From NCBI GenBank assembly GCA_937934685.1, contig CALGYU010000078.1, positions 1 to 9,124 of the forward strand: a stretch of DNA of 9,124 bases. Direction: 5' to 3'. Below the pieces are notes generated by a model. It was not told where the DNA came from. It saw only the letters and a program-made list of their open reading frames with translations, and did no database searches. A program made the translations under genes and the position numbers. The stretch is from an uncultured Acholeplasma sp. (GTDB lineage: Bacteria; Bacillota_I; Bacilli_A; Acholeplasmatales; Acholeplasmataceae). Of this stretch, positions 4,135 to 9,124 are shown in pieces. How positions within the stretch are numbered: position 1 is the stretch's first letter; each line of letters opens with the position of its first letter.

Positions 4135-6180
4135 TTATTTGCTTCTTTCTTCTATTTTTTTAATGATGGTATAGTTCATTTGTCTTTCCATCATGTTTAC
4201 ATCAATTAATGAGACTAAAACTTCGTCTCCCAAACGATATTGAGTCCCTTTATGATTAAAATATGTTAATGTTTCTTCATTATATTCAAAATAACCGCTA
4301 AGATCTTTTAACGCAATGAAGCCTTCAATCCCGTTTTCTAATTTGATGAACATACCTGCTCCCATCATTTGTACGATTAATGCGTTAAAATTTTGTCCTA
4401 TTTTATCTAACATGAACTCACAACTCTTTAGTTTATCTACATCTCTTTCCATCATAATCGCTTTTCTTTCGTTAGCTGATGTATGTTCAGCCGCTTCTGA
4501 TAAAACGGCATTAAAATGTTTGATTTTTTGTTTAAGATTTTTAGGTTCAAATAAGAAACTTCTGATCATACGGTGTAAAAGTAAGTCAGGATATCTTCTA
4601 ATTGGTGAAGTGAAGTGTGCATAATAACGCGCACCTAAGCCAAAATGTCCTAAAGAGTTGGGTGAATATTTTGCTTTTTGCATGGATCTAAGTAGGGTAT
4701 TATGAACGATGTATTCATAGGGTGAATTTAAGCTGTTTTCTGTTAGTTTTTGAATGCTTGAAGGTTTTAACATACGTTTATAATCAACTGGTTGTCCTAG
4801 CTTATGTAGTAGGTCTAATGATTTTTCCATTTTATCAGCATCTGGTTTTTCGTGTATTCTATAAATTCCTGGTAATTCAAATTGATGGAAATGGAAAGCA
4901 ACCGTTTCATTGGCTAAAAGCATGAAAGACTCTATCAATTCTTCTCCTTCATCGGTGATTCTTTCAGAAACACCATTGATTTTTCCTTGATCATCAAATT
5001 GGAATTTAAGTTCTGAACTTTTAAATTCAATAGCGCCACGTTTCTTTCTAACCGCTTTTAATTTTTGAGAAATTTCGTTCATTCTTAAAATCATGGTATC
5101 TATTTTTTCATCATTTAAAGATATTTGATGATTGATTAAATCATTAACCTCAGTATAAGTAAGTCGTCTTTTGGTTTCAATGATGCTAGGAAAAATTTGA
5201 TAATCAATGACTTTAGATTGTTGATCTAATGTCATTTGACAAGTGATCGCATATTTTTCTTCAAATGGGTTTAGTGAACATAGATCATTTGATAAGATAT
5301 GCGGTAACATGGGTATCACGCGATCTGCTAAATAAACGCTTGTAGCTCTTTTATACGCTTCTTGGTCTACTAATGAACCTTCTTTAACATAATAGCTTAC
5401 ATCAGCGATATGAATGCTTAAAAGGTCGTTGCCATCTTCGGTTTTAGTTAATGAAATGGCATCATCTAAATCTTTTGCGTCTTCACCATCGATGGTCACA
5501 ACTAACTCTTGTGTTAAGTCTTTTCTAGTCTTTTTTTCATGTTCTAAATCGATGTGAATGTGCATTAAGGAGTCTAGTACTTCTTTAGGGAATTCTAGAG
5601 GCCAATTATATTCAAAAATGATTTCTAAAATATCGATATCTGGGTCGTTTTTATGACCAATGATCTCTTTGTATTGCGTCACAATGTTGTGTTTAGTAAT
5701 TTCTGTGACTTCAACTAGTATGACGTGTCCATCGACTAATTGTTCTGGAAATCCGTTAACAATGATGCTTTTTTCTAGATTCTTTCTGGTTTTAAACCAA
5801 ATACCTTTTTTATTTTTTTTAACATTAACGACTAATTGTTCTAAATTATGTTTAATGACTTTAATGACTTCATTAAATTTCTTGTGTTTTTGAACTAAGA
5901 CTAAGTCTTTGTCCATCCCACCTTTTAGATCTCTTTTTTCAATGATTAAATCTTTTGGGTCTTGTAAAAGAAAAGCAACTGTTTTCTTAACATCTAAAAC
6001 CCCTATGGCATATTTTTTGTTTAAATTATAACCATATGTTGGATGATAGTCAAAAAAACCTGATATTAAGGCTCTTAATTCTTCTCTATTTATGTTTAGT
6101 TTTTCTATCAATTTTAGTTCTGAAATGAATTCTTCGTTTTCTTTATGATAAAGTGATAGAATTTCTATTAATTGATCCAC
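4135..6180 (-). CDS. rnr: Ribonuclease R (3'-5' exoribonuclease)
   Basis: RNase R degrades structured RNA processively from the 3' end and removes mRNA from stalled ribosomes with SmpB-tmRNA. I place the start at GTG 6178-6180 (681 residues) because AGAAGGTG sits 6 bases before it; a GTG three codons upstream would lie inside that Shine-Dalgarno. In this numbering a winged-helix region covers about 1-57, cold-shock/OB domains about 60-160, the RNB catalytic domain about 195-540 and an S1 domain about 597-676. The active site is intact: D231, D237, D239 and D240 in TIDGEDAKDLDDAI, plus SPIRRYPDLLLHR. It lacks the long lysine-rich tail of E. coli RNase R, which makes it shorter (681 against about 813), as in other Mollicutes and Firmicutes. 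It is the first gene of the five-gene operon. Confidence 0.96.
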   Translation of the reverse strand: MDQLIEILSLYHKENEEFISELKLIEKLNINREELRALISGFFDYHPTYGYNLNKKYAIGVLDVKKTVAFLLQDPKDLIIEKRDLKGGMDKDLVLVQKHKKFNEVIKVIKHNLEQLVVNVKKNKKGIWFKTRKNLEKSIIVNGFPEQLVDGHVILVEVTEITKHNIVTQYKEIIGHKNDPDIDILEIIFEYNWPLEFPKEVLDSLMHIHIDLEHEKKTRKDLTQELVVTIDGEDAKDLDDAISLTKTEDGNDLLSIHIADVSYYVKEGSLVDQEAYKRATSVYLADRVIPMLPHILSNDLCSLNPFEEKYAITCQMTLDQQSKVIDYQIFPSIIETKRRLTYTEVNDLINHQISLNDEKIDTMILRMNEISQKLKAVRKKRGAIEFKSSELKFQFDDQGKINGVSERITDEGEELIESFMLLANETVAFHFHQFELPGIYRIHEKPDADKMEKSLDLLHKLGQPVDYKRMLKPSSIQKLTENSLNSPYEYIVHNTLLRSMQKAKYSPNSLGHFGLGARYYAHFTSPIRRYPDLLLHRMIRSFLFEPKNLKQKIKHFNAVLSEAAEHTSANERKAIMMERDVDKLKSCEFMLDKIGQNFNALIVQMMGAGMFIKLENGIEGFIALKDLSGYFEYNEETLTYFNHKGTQYRLGDEVLVSLIDVNMMERQMNYTIIKKIEERSK

Positions 6181-6186
6181 TAGATG

Positions 6187-6194
6187 CACCTTCT
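6187..6194 (-). promoter_or_regulatory. Shine-Dalgarno that sets the rnr start
   Basis: AGAAGGTG on the minus strand, 6 bases before GTG 6178-6180. The other in-frame GTG (6187-6189) is the last three bases of this site and has no ribosome-binding sequence of its own at proper distance. Confidence 0.65.
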
Positions 6195-6205
6195 TTTCTT
6201 TTTCT

Positions 6206-6220
6206 ATTATAATTATAACA
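6206..6220 (-). promoter_or_regulatory. Extended -10 promoter of the rnr-smpB operon
   Basis: The minus strand reads TGTTATAATTATAAT: a perfect extended -10 (TGT-TATAAT, 6212-6220) and a second TATAAT immediately after (6206-6211). The -35 is weak (TTTTAA at 17-base spacing), as is usual when a TGn extension is present. Transcription would start about 20-25 bases before the GTG, leaving little more than the Shine-Dalgarno as leader. It lies between the terminator of the preceding unit and rnr. Confidence 0.65.
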
Positions 6221-6282
6221 TTTTAATGAGGCATTTAAAAAAGTTTTGTTAATTGCTTTAATTCTAGTTTTTTTGATGGCAT

Positions 6283-6306
6283 AAAAAAAAGCATGTATAT
6301 GCTTTT
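6283..6306 (-). terminator. Intrinsic terminator after the PLD-like gene
   Basis: AAAAGCAT (6306-6299, minus strand) pairs over 8 bp with ATGCTTTT (6294-6287) around a 4-base loop, followed by TTTT (6286-6283). It starts 4 bases after the PLD stop codon and separates that gene from the rnr operon. Confidence 0.8.
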
Positions 6307-6309
6307 AAA

Positions 6310-7392
6310 TTATACGTTTTGCTCGAAAAAGGCCATTAAAGAACAATATTTTAAATCCTTTTTCAAAGGTTTGATCGATTTTTCTTGCAATCTTAACAGA
6401 TCGTTAGTAAATGCTTCAATGAGTGTTAGATCTTTTAAGTAAATGGAGCATTCTGATAATTTTTTTAGCCCATTATCGTTAAGATTGATCGATCCTATGA
6501 TGAGTTTATCGTCAATTAACATGGCTTTAGCGTGAATGAGTCCTTCGTGTAAATAAACTGTGATGTCGTTTGCTTGTAGTTTTTTTAAGACTTTAAGGTT
6601 TAAATGTGGTTGGATATTACTTTTAGCACTCGAAATAATCTGAATATCAACCCCTCTTTTTTTCGCCTTTATTAAAGCTTCTGTCATTTGTTTGTTTCCA
6701 AAATAGGCCATAGCCATATGTATTTTTTCATTTGAGGTTGAAATAAGATTTAAGCTTTCTGTTAAAGCCACTTTTTTTAGGTCGGTATTCATAATATAAT
6801 CTATATTTCTGGTTGCATCAAAGTTTTTTTCACCGTTTAGTCTTTGTAGAAAGAAGGTGACTGCCTCTTGACTTTTTAGTTTCACCATGTAGTCTTGATA
6901 GTGTCTGTTTTGGAGATCTTTTTCATATTCTTTATCTTCTACATTAATACCACCAATGATGAGTGTTTCATCATCAAAAATGTAGTACTTGGTATGATCT
7001 TTTATGAGTTTGGTGCTCACTTCTACGTTAGGATGGTGGATGAATTCGGATAATAGATTATTCTCTTTTTGTTTGACAAATCGTGGGCTTTCTTTATGGT
7101 AGTATGCTATGTTGCTTATAACCCATGAAGAAAAAGATATTGAAAAAGGTGTTTTTTTATGAAAAAGACTTTGTCTTGTTTCTTCACCTTTTTCAAAAAT
7201 AGCCCCATATAAGTCTTTTTTTATTTTTATTTTAATGCCTCTATTGGCCGCATTAAATAAATGTTTTAATAACTGATTGCCAATGAAATCATCACGCCAA
7301 ATAAACATTTGAATATCAATAGTTTTTTTTGCATTATCTATTTGATGACATATTTCTTTAAACGCTTCTTGTCCGTTAATTAATAACTGCAT
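6310..7392 (-). CDS. Phospholipase D-superfamily protein, cardiolipin synthase-like (ClsB type)
   Basis: Two complete HKD motifs make this a phosphatidyl-transfer or phosphodiester-cleaving enzyme of the PLD superfamily: HTKYYIFD...GGIN (H133, K135, D140) and HAKAMLID...GSIN (H287, K289, D294). The most likely activity is cardiolipin synthesis from phosphatidylglycerol. At 360 residues it has no N-terminal membrane helices, unlike ClsA-type synthases; the shorter soluble layout and the GGIN after the first motif resemble E. coli ClsB. A PLD-like hydrolase is the alternative. The ATG lies 3 bases after the phosphatase stop with an AGAGGT Shine-Dalgarno that contains part of that stop (GAGGTAA), so the two genes are translationally coupled. 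It would act at the inner face of the membrane as a peripheral protein (inference). Its own terminator follows the stop. Confidence 0.85.
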   Translation of the reverse strand: MQLLINGQEAFKEICHQIDNAKKTIDIQMFIWRDDFIGNQLLKHLFNAANRGIKIKIKKDLYGAIFEKGEETRQSLFHKKTPFSISFSSWVISNIAYYHKESPRFVKQKENNLLSEFIHHPNVEVSTKLIKDHTKYYIFDDETLIIGGINVEDKEYEKDLQNRHYQDYMVKLKSQEAVTFFLQRLNGEKNFDATRNIDYIMNTDLKKVALTESLNLISTSNEKIHMAMAYFGNKQMTEALIKAKKRGVDIQIISSAKSNIQPHLNLKVLKKLQANDITVYLHEGLIHAKAMLIDDKLIIGSINLNDNGLKKLSECSIYLKDLTLIEAFTNDLLRLQEKSIKPLKKDLKYCSLMAFFEQNV

Positions 7393-7395
7393 AAG

Positions 7396-8166
7396 TTACC
7401 TCTTTTTATCTTCTAAAAATGTTAAATATTGTTCTTCATTTTGCCATGCAAATAAGGTTTGTCCCATTTGATATGGTTTATCGTGATTAGGTACAATATA
7501 ACCGCCTGCTTCTTTAATAAGGAGGAGTCCTGGTGCTATGTCCCAAATGTTTTTTGCAGTTGTGTAAACTGCTGCAAAAATGCCTTCTGCCATAAAGGCT
7601 AACTCTACACCAACTGATCCAAGCATTCTAATTTTCATGTTATGATCTGCCGCTTTTTGAAGATATGTCATGGTGAGTGGTTCTTGTTGCGCATCTTTTT
7701 TATAAGGTCCTATGAAACTAATTAAAGCGTTTGATAAGGTTTTTTCTTTTTTAGAAATTATTTTTTGGTTATTTAAAAAGGCTCCTTGGTTTTTGATGGC
7801 ATGATATGTTTTGTTTAAAGCAGGTAAATGAAGGTATGATAAGACTAAGTCATCTTGATCATAAAGTGCTACTTGAATACAGTATAATTCTAAGTTTGAG
7901 GCGTAATTACTTGTTCCATCAATAGGGTCGATGATCCATGTTCTATTTTTTAAAGTTTCTGTTGAATAGGTTTCCTCACTTAATATATGATCCGTTGGAT
8001 ATTTTGTTTCTATCATTTTAATGATCTTTTTTTCTATGTGTAAATCCGAGCTTGTAACTAGGTCTTCATTTGCTTTTAACAAAATCTCTTTGTCTTCATT
8101 AAGCGTTTTAAGTGCTTCTTGAACGGTAGAATGAATGTCTGTTAATTCTTTAATGTAGTTTTTCAT
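7396..8166 (-). CDS. Inositol monophosphatase-family phosphatase (SuhB-like)
   Basis: A Mg2+-dependent, Li+-sensitive-type sugar or inositol phosphate phosphatase of 256 residues, the usual length. Metal-binding pieces: DLVTSSD (35-41), SEE (63-65, metal glutamate), DPIDGTSNY (80-88, motif 1) and WDIAPG (208-213, motif 2 with the last metal Asp), plus GSVGVELA (183-190). All expected acidic ligands are present. The family also includes PAP (3'-phosphoadenosine-5'-phosphate) phosphatases and fructose-1,6-bisphosphatases, so the substrate is not fixed by sequence. ATG 8164-8166 follows AAAGGGG at 7 bases. It is the first gene of a two-gene unit with the PLD-like enzyme, behind its own promoter and the enolase terminator. 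Cytoplasmic. Confidence 0.92.
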   Translation of the reverse strand: MKNYIKELTDIHSTVQEALKTLNEDKEILLKANEDLVTSSDLHIEKKIIKMIETKYPTDHILSEETYSTETLKNRTWIIDPIDGTSNYASNLELYCIQVALYDQDDLVLSYLHLPALNKTYHAIKNQGAFLNNQKIISKKEKTLSNALISFIGPYKKDAQQEPLTMTYLQKAADHNMKIRMLGSVGVELAFMAEGIFAAVYTTAKNIWDIAPGLLLIKEAGGYIVPNHDKPYQMGQTLFAWQNEEQYLTFLEDKKR

Positions 8167-8196
8167 ATGACAACCCCTTTGCTAGTTTGTAAATCT

Positions 8197-8227
8197 ATTC
8201 TATCATATTTATAAAAATTTATCTTAA
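8197..8227 (-). promoter_or_regulatory. Probable promoter of the phosphatase-PLD unit
   Basis: The minus strand reads TTAAGA, 19 bases, then TAGAAT, with TGA directly before the -10 (extended -10, 5 of 6 matches). Spacing is long, but the extended element compensates. It lies just after the enolase terminator and about 31 bases before the start codon. Confidence 0.45.
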
Positions 8228-8231
8228 GGAT

Positions 8232-8261
8232 AAAAAAAACTTGTCTTTAGAAGACAAGTTT
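8232..8261 (-). terminator. Strong intrinsic terminator of eno
   Basis: On the minus strand an 11-bp perfect stem (AACTTGTCTT within it) closes on a 3-base CTA loop. A run of Ts extends through 8232, partly used in the stem base. It begins 6 bases after the enolase stop, giving a monocistronic end for a highly expressed gene. Confidence 0.92.
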
Positions 8262-8267
8262 AATTCT

Positions 8268-9124
8268 TTATTTTTTTAAGTTATAAAATGATTTTAATCC
8301 TAAATATTGTGCACTGTCACCTAGTTGATCTTCGATACGGATTAATTGGTTGTATTTTGCAACACGGTCTGTACGTGATGCTGAACCAGTTTTAATTTGT
8401 CCAGCGTTGGTTGCAACAGCGATGTCAGAAATAGTTGTGTCTTCTGTTTCTCCTGATCTGTGTGATACAACTGCAGTATATCCAGCACGTTTTGCCATTT
8501 CAATAGCGTCAAAAGTTTCAGTTAAAGTACCAATTTGGTTAACTTTAATTAAAATTGAGTTTGCTGTGTTTGTAGCAATTCCTTTAGCTAAGTATTCTGT
8601 GTTTGTAACAAATAGGTCATCTCCAACTAATTGGATTTTGTCTCCTAATTTTTCTGTTAATAATTTCCATCCATCCCAGTCGTTTTCATCCATTCCATCT
8701 TCAATTGAGATGATTGGATATTTTTCAACTAAGTTTACGTAGTAGTCTACAAGTTGAGCTGGTGTAAATTCTTCTTTGGTTGATTTTTTGAATACATATT
8801 TATTTGTTTCTTTGTTATAGAATTCTGAAGCTGCTACGTCAAATCCGATAAAGATTTCGCTTCCTGCTTTATATCCAGCATTTTCAATTGCTTGTAAGAT
8901 TGCTTCAATTGTATCTTCATTTGATGATAGATTTGGTGCAAATCCACCTTCATCACCAACTGCTGTTGATAATCCTTTAGCTTTTAAGATTGCTTTTAAG
9001 TGGTGGAAAATTTCTGTTCCCCATCTAATAGCTTCTTTAAATGATGGTGCACCTACTGGGTAGATCATGAATTCTTGGAAATCGATTGGTGCATCTGAGT
9101 GTGCTCCACCGTTTACAATATTCA
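8268..9124 (-). CDS. eno: Enolase, N-terminal part missing at the window edge
   Basis: Enolase converts 2-phosphoglycerate to phosphoenolpyruvate in glycolysis. The frame is open to the right edge, so this is the C-terminal 284 or so residues of a protein of about 430; roughly 147 are outside the window. An ATG at 9066-9068 is internal: the frame upstream of it reads NIVNGGAHSDAPIDFQEF, a conserved enolase segment. Catalytic and metal residues visible, in E. coli numbering: H158 region (GGAH), E167 (QEF), E208 (GDEGGFAP), D245 (GFDVAASE), E289 (ISIEDGMDENDW), D316 (VGDDLF), K341 (LIKVNQIGT), the H369-R370-S371 loop (SHRSGE) and K392 (QIKTGS). All are intact. The stop is TAA and a strong terminator follows, so it ends a transcript and is not joined to the phosphatase gene. 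Confidence 0.98.
   Translation of the reverse strand, partial: NIVNGGAHSDAPIDFQEFMIYPVGAPSFKEAIRWGTEIFHHLKAILKAKGLSTAVGDEGGFAPNLSSNEDTIEAILQAIENAGYKAGSEIFIGFDVAASEFYNKETNKYVFKKSTKEEFTPAQLVDYYVNLVEKYPIISIEDGMDENDWDGWKLLTEKLGDKIQLVGDDLFVTNTEYLAKGIATNTANSILIKVNQIGTLTETFDAIEMAKRAGYTAVVSHRSGETEDTTISDIAVATNAGQIKTGSASRTDRVAKYNQLIRIEDQLGDSAQYLGLKSFYNLKK

Noticed and set aside
4316..4624. 102-codon plus-strand open frame inside rnr.
   Set aside because: It lies opposite the conserved RNase R catalytic and S1 regions, has no ribosome binding site, and looks like a shadow of the real gene.
6240..6250. A TTAACA sequence (minus strand) that resembles a -35 for the rnr promoter.
   Set aside because: It is about 29 bases from the TATAAT, too far for a normal spacer.
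8350..8742. 130-codon plus-strand open frame inside eno.
   Set aside because: It is the antisense of highly conserved enolase active-site sequence and matches no family I know.

Overview
The window reads as a piece of a low-GC, Gram-positive-derived chromosome, most likely from the Acholeplasma branch of the Mollicutes. It is AT-rich (roughly 30% GC by eye). Tryptophan is encoded by TGG throughout, and one gene (99-539) ends in TGA, so the standard code is used and not the UGA=Trp code of Mycoplasma and Spiroplasma. Intergenic gaps are short, several promoters look like extended -10 types, and simple hairpin-plus-T-run terminators close the units. Assignment to Acholeplasma is inference; a related AT-rich Firmicute is possible.

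Every supported gene lies on the minus strand, so transcription runs from high to low coordinates. From right to left: (1) the 3' two thirds of enolase (8268-9124, cut by the window edge), closed by a strong terminator. (2) A two-gene unit with its own extended -10 promoter: an inositol-monophosphatase-family phosphatase, then a soluble two-HKD phospholipase D / cardiolipin-synthase-like enzyme, closed by a terminator at 6283-6306. (3) A five-gene operon from a TGTTATAAT promoter: RNase R (rnr), SmpB (smpB), a polytopic PAP2 phosphatase, an ElaA-type GNAT acetyltransferase and an unrecognised 90-residue protein, closed by a terminator at 2067-2095. (4) About 200 bp without a clear gene (1867-2066), holding a strong minus-strand promoter and small dyads. 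(5) An apparently intact IS3-family insertion sequence (about 643-1866) with imperfect terminal inverted repeats, OrfA, OrfB and an A7G slippery site for -1 frameshifting. (6) A small N-terminally anchored protein of unknown function (99-539), then 98 bases with nothing firm.

RNase R and SmpB are partners in trans-translation: SmpB delivers tmRNA to stalled ribosomes and RNase R degrades the faulty mRNA. Their genes are one base apart, which fits coupled expression. The lipid-related enzymes in units 2 and 3 (PLD-like, PAP2) suggest membrane phospholipid metabolism near RNA quality control, but no sequence signal links them beyond position.

No previously undescribed system stands out. The parts most worth a second look are the promoter and structured region at 1867-2066, now followed by the insertion sequence; the corrected GTG start of rnr; the phosphatase/PLD gene pair; and the two unrecognised small proteins.
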